Shown here piece by piece: positions 1 to 9,493 of a stretch of DNA of 64,000 bases. The notes beneath the pieces were generated by a model. It was not told the origin of the DNA, searched no databases, and worked only from the letters and a program-made list of their open reading frames with translations. Numbering within the stretch: the first letter of the stretch is position 1; each line of letters starts with the position of its first letter. The stretch covers positions 124,001 through 188,000 of the forward strand of contig NZ_FMXT01000005.1 of NCBI RefSeq assembly GCF_900104335.1. Reading direction: 5' to 3'. The position numbers were made by a program, and so were the translations under genes. This DNA comes from Pseudobutyrivibrio sp. YE44. Its GTDB lineage: Bacteria > Bacillota > Clostridia > Lachnospirales > Lachnospiraceae.

Positions 1-1
1 G

Positions 2-2293
2 GACATGACACCTGGTGACTATGTTGCTTGTGTTATGTACGACTTCGACAATCAGCCAGTTTACGCTCCTGTCAGCTATGAGACTGATGTAAACGTAAAG
101 GATAAGGTTGAGCTTAAGGTTCAGAAGGAAATCATCAAGCAGGTTAAGAAGGATGCTCCAAAGGAAGATGGTCAGAAGAAAGAGGCCGTTCCTGTGGAGA
201 ATACTCTTAAGGATACAGTAGAGTTTGTAGAGTCTAAGAAGGTTGAAAACGGCTCAAGCGCCAAGGGAGTTTCTGGTGCTGATATCACAGCTCCAAAGAC
301 TACAGCAAAGGCTAGCAAGGTAGCTGTAAAGGACAAGGGACGAGTTAAGGTTGCGCACAAGCTTCAGGCCGCTGCAGCAACTGAGTTTGTAATCACCTAC
401 AACTATCAGCTTCAGGATGCAGACGGCAAGGCTGTTGGAAATCCAATCAAGGCTAAGGAAGAAAAGCTTAAGAAGGATGCAACTCCAGCCTTTAAGCCAG
501 AGGCTACTTACAAGTCTGGTGATGTTACATACAAGCTCGTTAGCGACAAGCCAAACCCAGCTTATGAAAAGGTTACAGCTGCAAAGACTTACACCTTCAC
601 ATATAAGTCAGATAAAAAGGTAGATCCAGCAAAGTATACCTTTAACGTAAAGTATGTTTGCGGCGACAAGTTACTTGGTTCAGACTCTGTGACAAAGGCT
701 GCGGGAGAATCAGTTTCACCAAAGACAATTGATGGATATAAGTGCTCTGAGGCTGCAGTTACAGTTAAAGCTAATCAGGGTGAAATCACTTTCCACTATG
801 AGGAAGTAAAGAAGCCAGAGCAGAAGCAAGAGCCAGCAAAGTATACTTTCAATGTAAAGTATGTTTGTGGAGACAAGAATCTTGGTTCCGACTCTGTAAC
901 AAAAGCTGCAGGAGAATCAGTTTCACCAAAGACAATCGATGGATATAAGTGCACTGATTCTGCAGTAACAGTTAAGGAAAATCAGGGTGAAATCACTTTC
1001 CATTACGAGGAAGTAAAGAAGCCTGAGCAAACTGAAGAGAAAAAAGAAGAAAAAGTAGAAGAGAAGAAAGATGAAGCAGCTCCTGCAGAGCCAGAAGCTA
1101 GAGCAAAGGCTCATGGCCGTCAGGGCGTTTCAAACTTCGCTATAAAGGATGCTCTTATTGCAGCAAAGATTATGAGAGTCGCAGCTCAGACACCAGCAGC
1201 TGGTACTGAGGAAACAGCAACTCTTGATATGAGCTACAAAGAGGGCGTATTTACCATCGTAGCCAGCAAGAATGTAACTGATGTAAAGGTTAACGGCACA
1301 GCAGTTACTATGAAGGATGGCAAGGGAACCTTCACAGCAACAGCTGATGGAGATTACAAGCTTACAGGTACTCCTGTATGGTCTGACAAGGTAGCAGCAA
1401 CAGACGCTGAAAAGCTTTACGTGGTTTACACAGTTTCAGGCTTCGGTACAGCTTCTACCCAGCGTCTCAAGGATAAGGCAGGAAACGAATTATTCCTTGA
1501 TGAAGGCCTTACAAAGCCAGCTACAGCAGCAGATTATGGCAAGGACAAGACCTTCTATTACAAGGCTGCAACCTACACCTATTACGGTTGGCAGACAATT
1601 GATGGAAACACATATTACTTCGATAAGAATGCAAATAAGGTAACAGGAACTCAGGTAATCCAGGGCGTTCAGTACGACTTTGGAGCAGACGGAGTGCTTG
1701 TTGTTAAGGGAAATGGTATCGACGTTTCTAAGTACCAGGGCAACATCGATTGGAAGTCTGCTAAGTCAGCAGTAAACTTCGCAATCATCCGATGTGGTTA
1801 CCGTGGTATGTATGATGGTCAGCTTCATGAGGACCCATACTTCTACAAGAATATGTCAGGTGCCAAGTCAGCAGGAGTAAACGTTGGTGTTTACATCTAT
1901 TCAACAGCTCTTAACGAAGCCGAGGCAGTTCAGGAAGCTTCAATGGCTGTAGCAATGGCAGCAAAGGCTGGCGGATGTTCATATCCAATCTTCCTTGATA
2001 TGGAGGATACAGTCAGAGGCCAGAGCTCCCTTTCAACAGAACAGAGAATGGCTATTGTAAATGCATTCGTAACAACAGTACAGTCTTCTGGCTACAGAGC
2101 AGGCTTCTACTGCAGCAAGAACTGGATGACAGGTCGAATGAATGCCGGCGCAATCCCAGGCTCATGCAGCATCTGGATTGCACAGTACAACACATCTTGC
2201 ACTTACTCAGGCCGCAAGAACATCTGGCAGTATTCAAGCAAGGGCTCTGTCCCAGGAATCAAGGGCTACGTAGACATGAATAAGGCGTTCTAA
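2..2293 (+). CDS. GH25 family lysozyme with MucBP-like repeats (5' partial)
   Basis: Secreted cell-wall muramidase, cleaving peptidoglycan. The frame is open to the window edge and the visible start lacks a signal peptide, so the true start lies upstream. Seen: a Lys/Glu-rich linker, then a diverged MucBP-like unit (about residues 125-200) and two nearly identical MucBP-like repeats with a 69-residue period (nt about 630-830 and 837-1030, each beginning KYTFNVKYVCGDK and closing with EITFHYEE), another Lys/Glu linker, a cell-wall-binding-type repeat (WQTIDGNTYYF, about residue 530) and a C-terminal GH25 domain (about 570-762) starting NGIDVSKYQG with the acidic motif FLDMED. The GH25 fold and acidic residues match active family members. 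The two near-identical repeats suggest recent duplication. It precedes the polysaccharide genes and may remodel the wall where the polymer is attached; that role is inference. Confidence 0.88.
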   Translation, partial: DMTPGDYVACVMYDFDNQPVYAPVSYETDVNVKDKVELKVQKEIIKQVKKDAPKEDGQKKEAVPVENTLKDTVEFVESKKVENGSSAKGVSGADITAPKTTAKASKVAVKDKGRVKVAHKLQAAAATEFVITYNYQLQDADGKAVGNPIKAKEEKLKKDATPAFKPEATYKSGDVTYKLVSDKPNPAYEKVTAAKTYTFTYKSDKKVDPAKYTFNVKYVCGDKLLGSDSVTKAAGESVSPKTIDGYKCSEAAVTVKANQGEITFHYEEVKKPEQKQEPAKYTFNVKYVCGDKNLGSDSVTKAAGESVSPKTIDGYKCTDSAVTVKENQGEITFHYEEVKKPEQTEEKKEEKVEEKKDEAAPAEPEARAKAHGRQGVSNFAIKDALIAAKIMRVAAQTPAAGTEETATLDMSYKEGVFTIVASKNVTDVKVNGTAVTMKDGKGTFTATADGDYKLTGTPVWSDKVAATDAEKLYVVYTVSGFGTASTQRLKDKAGNELFLDEGLTKPATAADYGKDKTFYYKAATYTYYGWQTIDGNTYYFDKNANKVTGTQVIQGVQYDFGADGVLVVKGNGIDVSKYQGNIDWKSAKSAVNFAIIRCGYRGMYDGQLHEDPYFYKNMSGAKSAGVNVGVYIYSTALNEAEAVQEASMAVAMAAKAGGCSYPIFLDMEDTVRGQSSLSTEQRMAIVNAFVTTVQSSGYRAGFYCSKNWMTGRMNAGAIPGSCSIWIAQYNTSCTYSGRKNIWQYSSKGSVPGIKGYVDMNKAF

Positions 2294-2331
2294 TCGTAGG
2301 CATATAATAATTTGTTAATAAAAGTAAAGAT

Positions 2332-2418
2332 CAAGTGTAATTCACAATCTATTATGTTTCTGAAAGTGACATTCTAAAGTCACTGGAAGAAATATAATGA
2401 TTGTGAATGTAACACTTG
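2332..2418 (+). ncRNA. candidate structured RNA, family A copy 1
   Basis: Intergenic element closed by CAAGTGT (2332-2338) pairing with ACACTTG (2412-2418). Inside, TTCACAATC pairs with GATTGTGAA, ATTAT with ATAAT, TTTCT with AGAAA, and an apical hairpin AGTGAC/GTCACT. The asymmetric internal loop carries TGTAA on the 5' side and TGTAAC on the 3' side, as in copies at 3844 and 5231. It ends 22 nt before the start codon at 2441. Function unknown; no match to a riboswitch class known to me. Confidence 0.7.
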
Positions 2419-2440
2419 CACATAAACTTGGATATAACAT

Positions 2441-3832
2441 ATGAATAAAAATATAAATAATGTTGAGACAAATAAAAAGTTATTCCGCTTTGTAAGTAGC
2501 GTGGTTTTAGTAGCAGTACTAGCCACGCTCTTTGGCGTTATGTGGTATCTGCGCTTGCAGAACCTTATGAATCCATACACAAGATTCATGGGCAAAGGAA
2601 ATTATTTGATGATTGCCCTATATGGAATCCTTACAATTTTGGTGATTAACACCTTCAAGGGGTTCAGTATAGGAAGCGGCAGAATCTCAATTCTTACTAT
2701 GTCACAGGCTATTGCCATGGGGCTTGTAAACGGTCTTGAGTTCATCATCATCATTTTGATGACTCGAATTAAATCTTTAATGTGGATGACACTTGCCTAC
2801 ATCATCGTGCTTACAGTGATTGATGCACTGGCAGTGCTTATTGTTACTTTCCTTTGTACAAAGATTTACCGCATGATCTTCCCACCATTTACAATTCTTA
2901 ACATCTTCGGTCAGTATGAAAACGACCTTGTTATTAAGATGAATCGTCGTGCTGATAAGTACAGAATCACAGGTGAGATGAGCTGCAGAGAGTCTTTGGA
3001 CAAGATTACAAAAGAGCTTCAGAACTACGATGCGGTTCTTATCAACGATGTTCCATCAGAGATTAGAAACGATATTATCAAGGCGTGCTTCGCAACTGAC
3101 AAGCGTGTTTATTTCACACCAAAGATTTCAGACATCCTTATCAAGGGTTCTGACGAGGTGAACCTTTTTGATACACCTCTTTACCTTTGCAAGAATGTTG
3201 GAATGGATGGAATTTCATCAGCTATCAAGCGTGCAGGAGATATTATTATTTCAAGTATTGGAATCATCCTTACATCTCCAATTATGCTTGTGACAGCTAT
3301 ACTTATCCACAATTACGATGGCGGCCCTGTTTTTTATAAACAGACTCGTTGCACCATCGGTGGAAAGGAATACAAAATCATGAAGTTCCGTTCCATGATT
3401 ACTGATGCTGAAAAGGATGGCAAGGCTCGTCTTGCCAGCGTTAACGACGATAGAATCACTCCAATCGGACACTTTATCCGTGCTACACGTATTGATGAGC
3501 TTCCACAGTTCTTCAACATCTTCAAGGGTGAAATGTCTGTGGTTGGTCCTCGTCCAGAGCGTCCAGAAATCATTGCGGAATACGTTAAAGAGGTACCAGA
3601 GTTTGCCTTCCGTACCCACGTAAAGGCTGGCCTTACAGGCTACGCCCAGGTTTACGGCAAGTACAACACCACCTCATACGACAAGCTGAAGCTGGATATG
3701 ATTTATTGTGAGAAATGTTCAGTACTATTGGATATTCAGTTAATTCTAATGACATTGCGCGTAATCTTCACCAAGGATGCCACCGAAGGCGTCGAAGAGG
3801 GTGCAGTCAATGCTAATGTACATAAACAATAA
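2441..3832 (+). CDS. polyprenyl-phosphate glycosylphosphotransferase (initiating enzyme 1)
   Basis: Likely transfers a sugar-1-phosphate from a nucleotide sugar to undecaprenyl phosphate in the membrane, the first step of repeat-unit assembly. Seen: four hydrophobic segments in the first 135 residues, a central soluble CoA-binding-like region, and a C-terminal bacterial sugar transferase domain from about residue 262, with the reentrant helix, FRSM (about 315), TRIDELPQFFN and GPRPERPE (about 369). Length 463 is normal for WbaP/EpsL-type full-length proteins. The start is preceded by only a weak GGA and by structured RNA A1. A second enzyme of the same type lies at 27485, so the window probably serves two polymers or two initiating sugars. 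Sugar specificity cannot be read. Confidence 0.92.
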   Translation: MNKNINNVETNKKLFRFVSSVVLVAVLATLFGVMWYLRLQNLMNPYTRFMGKGNYLMIALYGILTILVINTFKGFSIGSGRISILTMSQAIAMGLVNGLEFIIIILMTRIKSLMWMTLAYIIVLTVIDALAVLIVTFLCTKIYRMIFPPFTILNIFGQYENDLVIKMNRRADKYRITGEMSCRESLDKITKELQNYDAVLINDVPSEIRNDIIKACFATDKRVYFTPKISDILIKGSDEVNLFDTPLYLCKNVGMDGISSAIKRAGDIIISSIGIILTSPIMLVTAILIHNYDGGPVFYKQTRCTIGGKEYKIMKFRSMITDAEKDGKARLASVNDDRITPIGHFIRATRIDELPQFFNIFKGEMSVVGPRPERPEIIAEYVKEVPEFAFRTHVKAGLTGYAQVYGKYNTTSYDKLKLDMIYCEKCSVLLDIQLILMTLRVIFTKDATEGVEEGAVNANVHKQ

Positions 3833-3843
3833 AACTAAAAGTA

Positions 3844-3927
3844 GGTTGTAATTAACAAAATATTACTTCTCTGAAAGCGACATGTTAGGAGCTGTAAGAG
3901 AATGTAATTTTTGTTAATGTAACAACC
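3844..3927 (+). ncRNA. candidate structured RNA, family A copy 2
   Basis: Closed by GGTTGT (3844-3849) with ACAACC (3922-3927). Next helices are TTAACAAAA with TTTTTGTTAA, ATTAC with GTAAT, TCTCT with AGAGA, then a weaker apical hairpin around AGCGAC. The bases differ from copies 1 and 3 in every outer helix yet pairing is kept, while the TGTAA/TGTAAC internal loop and CTGAA are conserved. A ribosome site GAGGG follows at about 3928 and the gene begins at 3946. Confidence 0.7.
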
Positions 3928-3945
3928 GAGGGATAGAATAAGATT

Positions 3946-5154
3946 ATGAAAAAGGCTTTGATGCATGCGCATACTGCGTACATGGTGACACAATTTAATA
4001 TTGATAATATAAAGATTTTGCAGGAGCTTGGCTATACAGTTGACGTGGCTTGCTGTTGGAATGATGATGACAGCGCTTTGAGCCCGGAGGCTATGAAGGA
4101 ACGTCGCAAGAAGCTGGATGAGCTTGGCTGTAGAGTTATTGAGACAGCCAGCCTCAGAAAGTTTTTCAATATCAGCGAGCTTTCAAAGTCTTATAACCAG
4201 CTGAAGACAGAGGTGGAGACAAATCAGTATGAGATTGTCCACACTCAGTCGCCAATCGGCGGTGTTATCTGTAGACTGGCCTGCCGCAAAGCAAGAAAGC
4301 TCTATGGCACAAAGGTTATCTATGCAGCCCACGGCTTCCACTTCTTCAAGGGAGCTCCACTTAAGAACTGGATTGTGTTCTACAATGTGGAAAAGTGGTG
4401 CAGCAAATTCACCGACATGTTGATAACCATTAATAGAGAAGACTACGGTCACGCCAGGAAGTTTAAGGCTAAGAACACTGCCTTGATTCACGGTGCTGGT
4501 GTTGATACCAATAAATTCGTGGCCAGCGATGGGGCCAGAGCCAAGGTTCGTAAGGAGCTTGGTATTGATGATGACACCATCGTGCTCTTATCCGTAGGCG
4601 AGTTGATTCCTAGAAAGAATCACAGCGAGGTTTTAAGAGCGCTGAAGATTATGAAGGAAAACGGCACACTGCTCACACCGGAAAGCGATGAGAGAGTGCA
4701 GCCAAAGTATAAGCTGAAATACTTAATCGCCGGTCGCGGCAAGATTCAAAAGCAGTTGCAGGAAGAAATCAAACATCTTGGACTTGGGGATTATGTTCAG
4801 ATGCTTGGCTTCCGTAGAGACGTGGCTGATGTATTTGCCGCAAGCGATATCTACGTTTTCCCATCTCATCAGGAGGGACTTCCAGTAGCATTAATGGAGG
4901 CGATGTCTGTGGGAATGCCAGTGGTTTGTAGTAAAATCCGTGGAAACACAGATCTTATCACCGATGGAGTGGGTGGATATCTTTTCGATTCCAAAAACGC
5001 TAAAACTCTTGTGGCAGCCTTGGGGAAGGCTTTAGCTGATAGTGATCAGCGCCGCGCAGAGATGGGCGAAACCAACATTGCGACCATGAAGGCGTTTGAT
5101 AAGCAACCTGTCAACGAAGAGATGCGTCAAATTTATAGCAATATAAGTAAGTAG
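3946..5154 (+). CDS. GT4 family glycosyltransferase
   Basis: GT-B fold retaining glycosyltransferase that adds a sugar from a nucleotide donor to the lipid-linked repeat unit on the cytoplasmic face. Seen: N-terminal acceptor domain (about 1-190) and C-terminal donor domain with LLSVGELIPRKNH (about 222) and the EX7E-type motif EGLPVALME at about residue 310, normal for GT4. The 402-residue length is typical. The N-terminal style (MHAHTAYMVTQFNID, then HTQSPIGGVICR) resembles EpsD-like exopolysaccharide transferases. It stands alone between two family A RNA elements, with GAGGG as a ribosome site. Donor and acceptor unknown. Confidence 0.88.
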   Translation: MKKALMHAHTAYMVTQFNIDNIKILQELGYTVDVACCWNDDDSALSPEAMKERRKKLDELGCRVIETASLRKFFNISELSKSYNQLKTEVETNQYEIVHTQSPIGGVICRLACRKARKLYGTKVIYAAHGFHFFKGAPLKNWIVFYNVEKWCSKFTDMLITINREDYGHARKFKAKNTALIHGAGVDTNKFVASDGARAKVRKELGIDDDTIVLLSVGELIPRKNHSEVLRALKIMKENGTLLTPESDERVQPKYKLKYLIAGRGKIQKQLQEEIKHLGLGDYVQMLGFRRDVADVFAASDIYVFPSHQEGLPVALMEAMSVGMPVVCSKIRGNTDLITDGVGGYLFDSKNAKTLVAALGKALADSDQRRAEMGETNIATMKAFDKQPVNEEMRQIYSNISK

Positions 5155-5230
5155 ATTTTGCAGATTATATAAATTCTTTTTGAAAATAATATGTTATGAA
5201 CTTCATAAATTGGGAATTATTTTGAAGAAC

Positions 5231-5315
5231 AGACTGTAACTAACAAGTTAATATGACTCTGAAGGTGACATGTTAGTCACCGTAAGAGAGGTATTGCTTG
5301 TGAGTGTAACAGTCT
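5231..5315 (+). ncRNA. candidate structured RNA, family A copy 3
   Basis: Closed by AGACTGT (5231-5237) with ACAGTCT (5309-5315). CTAACAAG pairs with CTTGTGAG (one mismatch), AATA with TATT, CTCT with AGAG, and the apical hairpin is GGTGAC/GTCACC, which covaries with AGTGAC/GTCACT in copy 1. TGTAA and TGTAAC loop motifs are again present. It ends 22 nt before the start at 5338; a G-rich ribosome site lies between. Confidence 0.7.
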
Positions 5316-5337
5316 GTGGACTGGGGGATTACAGAGA

Positions 5338-6426
5338 ATGAAGGTTTTACATGTTTCAAAGAGTAGTACTTATTCAGGCATGGAAAATGTTGCCATCAAC
5401 ATCATGAAGTCTATGCCGGAGAGTATACAGACCATGTATCTAACGGCTACAGGTTCCATCGAGGCGAAGCTACTTGATAATGACCTGCCTTACATCGGCG
5501 TGGAGAAGGTGGATGAAAAGGCAATCAAGCGAGCTATCGAGGATTTCAAGCCTGATATTATTCATGCCTATGAATATGAATGCAGCCTTATGTGCACCAA
5601 GGTCACAGACGAGATTCCAATTATTAGCCACCTGTATTCGCTTCCAAAGTGGGTCCAGAAGATTGGCCCAAAGTCGGTGGTATACGGCGGGGCCTGCAAA
5701 AGCTTTGCCAAGATTATCCTGCCTGACAAAAAGGTGGAGGAGATGTCTTGGTTCAAGGATAAGATGGAAGACAAGACTGTGGAGCTAGGCGTGCCATTTA
5801 ACGCAGTTGCTGTGTTTGAGCGTGGTTACATGGCTGGTACAGATATGACCAAGGAAAAGCTGGAGGGCTTCAGATCAGATTTGCTTTTCGTGGGATACCT
5901 TACAGATGATAAAAATCCTTACGAGTTTGTAAAGCTCGTGGCAGAAATAAAAAAGACCCATCCTGACATTAAAGCGGTTATGGTGGGAGGTGGAGATTTA
6001 GGCTCAGAATGCCTGAAGCTCATTGGAAAGCTGAAGCTGCAGGACAATGTTAAAATGGTAGGAATGCAGCATAATCCATACATCTACATGAATCAAACTA
6101 AGGTGGTAGTTATCCCATCCAAGTTTGAAGGCTTCGGCATGGTTGCCCCAGAGGCTATGGCCTTTGGCAAGCCGGTTATCGCCAGTTGCGTTGGTGGATT
6201 AAAGGTGACTGTGGATGATAGCTGTGGAAAACTATGCGGCACAGACAAGAAGCCTGTGGATAGAGAGGCTTTCATCGCAAATATAAATGAGCTCTTGGAC
6301 AACAGCGAGATTTATCGCATGAAATCCGAGGGTGCTAGAAGACGTGCCAAGGACCTGAACAATTTTGACACGTATATGGAAGAGATTGTAAAGATTTATG
6401 AGGATATTAAAAACACTGCTAAATAA
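5338..6426 (+). CDS. GT4 family glycosyltransferase
   Basis: GT-B glycosyltransferase of 362 residues, probably elongating the repeat unit. Seen: N-terminal MKVLHVSKSSTYSGMENVA, typical of the glycine-rich acceptor-binding loop of GT4 enzymes; a short linker; C-terminal domain with DLLFVGYLTDDKNP (about 181) and EGFGMVAPEAMAFGKPVI (about 264) containing the EX7E glutamates. The start is fixed by the ATG after a G-rich site behind RNA A3. Its 3' end overlaps the flippase gene by 29 nt, which indicates translational coupling. Specificity unknown. Confidence 0.88.
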   Translation: MKVLHVSKSSTYSGMENVAINIMKSMPESIQTMYLTATGSIEAKLLDNDLPYIGVEKVDEKAIKRAIEDFKPDIIHAYEYECSLMCTKVTDEIPIISHLYSLPKWVQKIGPKSVVYGGACKSFAKIILPDKKVEEMSWFKDKMEDKTVELGVPFNAVAVFERGYMAGTDMTKEKLEGFRSDLLFVGYLTDDKNPYEFVKLVAEIKKTHPDIKAVMVGGGDLGSECLKLIGKLKLQDNVKMVGMQHNPYIYMNQTKVVVIPSKFEGFGMVAPEAMAFGKPVIASCVGGLKVTVDDSCGKLCGTDKKPVDREAFIANINELLDNSEIYRMKSEGARRRAKDLNNFDTYMEEIVKIYEDIKNTAK

Positions 6427-7843
6427 GCTAAAAAGTGCAGATTTTATACTTGTGACATTGTCTACAGTTGCATGCTCGGCAATGTCATTTGTATTTAGCG
6501 TATATTCAAAATCACTGGTGCCAAACAAGCCAATGGGTATTTACAGCACCTGTCTGATTGTCCAGACCTATATGACCTACGCTCAGTTCGGTGTGCTCAA
6601 CGCCTACAATAGGGATTACCCACAGGCCTTGGGTCGAAAGGATTTTGAAGCCGCTAACAAAATGAAAAACACAGCCGTCACATTTATGCTTATGGTGTAT
6701 GCACTGATTTTCCTTTGCTTCGAGGCTTGGGTGCTTTTTAGATATCATGGCTCAATCGGTGTTGACCAGTACCAGACCTTCTTTGCTTTTGGTTACGCCA
6801 TGTGTCCAGTGATGATTCTTTTAAAGAGTTTTGATGATATGTCAAACGCCACCGTGAGAATGAACGGCAAGTACAACAAATCTGCCTACATCGGTTTTGG
6901 CCGTACCTTAGCAGCACTTTTGATTGGCGTTGTTGTTCTTCGATTCGCAGGATATTATGGCCTTTATGCCATGACAATGTCCTCAGCTATTCTTGGAATT
7001 ATTCTTTTCCACAAGGATTCCCTTAAGGGAGTAAAGCTTGATTTTGATTTTTCATATATGAAGCTGATGATTATGGGTGGGTTACCACTTCTTATTAACA
7101 GCTTGATTTGGACTATCGTTCAGAACGTGGACAAGCACGTTATTCTGACCTTTATGGATACAGAAGCGCTGGGTGTCTACACCGTTCCAACCATGGGATT
7201 CACCACAATGGTACTGGTGCCTCAGACAATTTCTCAGGTATTTTACATAAAGATTTCTCATCTCTACGGTGCTCACCAGGATGAGAAGGAGCTTCTTGAT
7301 AAGGCTGGATATTTCACCAGCATTACAGCTCTGGTTTCCGGCGCAGCTTGTCTGTTCGTTTTTTATGTAATGCCAATTTTCGTTCGCTATTTTATGCCAA
7401 TGTACACCGAAGGAACAGCCGCAACTCAGATTCTTGTAATCGGCGTTGCCATTTATTCCACCACAATGATTTTCGGAAACATCTTCAGCGTCCTTAAGCT
7501 GAACAAATCCTTAATCGCCAACTCGGTGGCACTTTGCATTTTCAATATTATTTTTTCAAGTGCGTTAGTAGTGCTGGTGGAGCGCAGCATCAATATGGTA
7601 GCTATAGGAACAGGATTATCCTACGCCCTTTATTCCCTGCTGCTTATTGTAAAGCTGTCACGCCGTTTCAAATACCCAATGCTTAAGCTACTTACCAACA
7701 GCTGGCTTCCACTTATCGCCATCGTAGCACCAGGCGTTGCGTATTATATGCTAATTCGAAATGTCTATATAGCGATTGTGGCGTCTTTGTTTACCGTAAC
7801 TATTGTGTGTGGTATAATACTTAAGTTAATTTTCCGTAAATAG
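6398..7843 (+). CDS. MOP-superfamily polysaccharide flippase (Wzx-like)
   Basis: Membrane protein of 481 residues with about twelve hydrophobic segments, fitting the polysaccharide transporter (Wzx) branch of the MOP family, which flips lipid-linked repeat units outward. The N-terminus (KSADFILVTLSTVACSAMSFVFS) and repeated FGVLNAYNRDYPQALGRKD-type loops fit oligosaccharide flippases. The start inside the upstream gene (29-nt overlap) is the only ATG that keeps the full first membrane helix. It is the only clear flippase in the window, so it may serve both loci. The substrate cannot be inferred. Confidence 0.85.
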   Translation: MRILKTLLNKLKSADFILVTLSTVACSAMSFVFSVYSKSLVPNKPMGIYSTCLIVQTYMTYAQFGVLNAYNRDYPQALGRKDFEAANKMKNTAVTFMLMVYALIFLCFEAWVLFRYHGSIGVDQYQTFFAFGYAMCPVMILLKSFDDMSNATVRMNGKYNKSAYIGFGRTLAALLIGVVVLRFAGYYGLYAMTMSSAILGIILFHKDSLKGVKLDFDFSYMKLMIMGGLPLLINSLIWTIVQNVDKHVILTFMDTEALGVYTVPTMGFTTMVLVPQTISQVFYIKISHLYGAHQDEKELLDKAGYFTSITALVSGAACLFVFYVMPIFVRYFMPMYTEGTAATQILVIGVAIYSTTMIFGNIFSVLKLNKSLIANSVALCIFNIIFSSALVVLVERSINMVAIGTGLSYALYSLLLIVKLSRRFKYPMLKLLTNSWLPLIAIVAPGVAYYMLIRNVYIAIVASLFTVTIVCGIILKLIFRK

Positions 7844-7878
7844 CGGAAATAATATAATTGAGTAAAAAATTAGATGAT

Positions 7879-8021
7879 AAACTATGGATTTGTATATCTA
7901 AACTCCTGACCTTCTTTTTCCATCCCTACTTAGATGGTCCTGAAGGGAGCATCTTATGTAGGGTAATGAGAAAAAGCAGAGCGAAAGCGTGTCAGGAGTT
8001 AGGTATACATAGCCATAGTTT
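7879..8021 (+). ncRNA. candidate structured RNA, family B copy 1
   Basis: Closed by AAACTATGG (7879-7887) with CCATAGTTT (8013-8021), then TGTATA with TATACA and AACTCCTGAC with GTCAGGAGTT. The conserved core holds CTTTTTC/GAAAAAG, CCCTAC/GTAGGG, AGATG/CATCT with a TCCTGAAGGGA hairpin, and a GC-GAAA-GC tetraloop in AGAGCGAAAGCGTGTC. The element ends 15 nt before the start at 8037, separated by TTAGGAG. Not recognised as a known class. Confidence 0.72.
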
Positions 8022-8036
8022 AGGAGTAAATTATTA

Positions 8037-9464
8037 ATGTACACATTATGTTACATGGCCCGTCGCCCTTTTGACGACTTCGCGCCTGCAGTATATAAAA
8101 AGATAAAAGAGAATCACGACAGCGAAACCAAAGGTGTTTTCATCACTTGCGACAGCAAGGAGACCAAATATATCTATGATAAGTTTGGCAAGGATGAGGT
8201 GGTGGTTTGTGAGATTTCAGAGTTCATGAACACTCACTGGGATGAGTTCACTCTTGAGAAGCTTGCAGAGTATGAAAAGAAATACGATGCAGCTCCAATG
8301 TGGAAATACATCTACACTGACAGGTTTTTGATTTACAGAGATTATGATTACTGTGTTCACACAGCCGCTGGTCTCTTCGCATTTTGGGAGCACGTTTTCA
8401 CCACCTACAAAGTAGATTTCTTCTATGACGAGGTTGTGGCTACGCTCCTTACTTACACAGCATATTTAGTTGGTCAGAAGACCGGCACAGGCTATTATTC
8501 ATTAATGTTCATGAGAGCCTGCGGCATGGATTTGACCCATCACTATATTTTGAATGATCCATTCGAGAAGATTTACAACTTCCCAGCGGATTACAAAAAC
8601 GTTCCTGTTACAGAGGAACAGAAGGCAAAGGCCGAGGCTTTCCTTTCAGGTTTTGAGGAAAAGCATTCTAAGCCAGCTTTCATGCAGTTTTCAGGAAAGA
8701 AGCCAAAGTGGAAGGCAAAGTTTTTCGTGCTTCCATTCTTCTATATTAGACAGAAGTACTTCAATCCTTTCACCAGGGACAAGGGCTCATACATTTATTA
8801 CAAGGCCTATGAGCAGACCATGGACGAAATCAAGTGGTACTTCAGATACAAGAAGGCTAAGTCATATTTCAAGAAGGCGGATTTCTCAAAGAAGTTTGTT
8901 TACTTCCCACTTCACCTTCAGCCAGAGGCCACCACAATCGTGTGTGCCCAGAAATATGAAAAGCAGCTGTATTTCATCGACAACTTGGTAAAGTCACTTC
9001 CAGCAGATACAGTGCTTTACGTGAAGGAACATTATTCCTTCCTTGGAATCAGAGACAACAGCTTTTACGAAGCTTTCAGTCAGTATCCAAACGTGGTTCT
9101 TATCGACCCATGGGAGGATTCAATCAAGCTCATTGAAAAGAGTGAGTGCGTTGCCACACTTACAGGCACCGCAGGCCAGGAGGCAATGCTTCTTCGCCAT
9201 CCAGTATTCATGAGCGGCGAGATTGTTTACACCGGCGCCCCAGGCGTAATGAAGCTGGACGAGGTATTTGGAAACTATCAGTCAATGATGGCAAACTACA
9301 AACAGCCAACCCGCGAGGAAATCATCCAGTACCTTGCAGTGTATATGAGTTGCGCCCGGCCAGGCAACACTTACGTAATGAGCGAAGCTCGTCTCGAGGA
9401 CGAAAACATTACGTTGGTTGCTAAGTCAATGTATGATTATTTTGTAGAGCAGAAGACTAAATAA
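8037..9464 (+). CDS. capsule polysaccharide synthesis/export-like protein (KpsS/LipB-like domain)
   Basis: Protein of 475 residues without membrane helices. The C-terminal half (about 285-440) reads like the Capsule_synth family: YFPLHLQPEATT, VLYVKEHYSFLGIRDN, YPNVVLIDPWEDSIKLIEKS and TGTAGQEAMLLRHPV, that is, a Lys-Glu-His donor motif and a TGT-G-EA motif. Families with this domain include KpsS/KpsC-type Kdo transferases and related surface carbohydrate transferases. A glycosyltransferase role is therefore likely but unproven. The N-terminal half is not recognised. The Kdo-like gene trio at 40574-43363 makes a 3-deoxy-ulosonic acid acceptor or donor conceivable. Start fixed by TTAGGAG after RNA B1. 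Confidence 0.65.
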   Translation: MYTLCYMARRPFDDFAPAVYKKIKENHDSETKGVFITCDSKETKYIYDKFGKDEVVVCEISEFMNTHWDEFTLEKLAEYEKKYDAAPMWKYIYTDRFLIYRDYDYCVHTAAGLFAFWEHVFTTYKVDFFYDEVVATLLTYTAYLVGQKTGTGYYSLMFMRACGMDLTHHYILNDPFEKIYNFPADYKNVPVTEEQKAKAEAFLSGFEEKHSKPAFMQFSGKKPKWKAKFFVLPFFYIRQKYFNPFTRDKGSYIYYKAYEQTMDEIKWYFRYKKAKSYFKKADFSKKFVYFPLHLQPEATTIVCAQKYEKQLYFIDNLVKSLPADTVLYVKEHYSFLGIRDNSFYEAFSQYPNVVLIDPWEDSIKLIEKSECVATLTGTAGQEAMLLRHPVFMSGEIVYTGAPGVMKLDEVFGNYQSMMANYKQPTREEIIQYLAVYMSCARPGNTYVMSEARLEDENITLVAKSMYDYFVEQKTK

Positions 9465-9493
9465 GATAATAATTTGGATATTATATAAACTGA

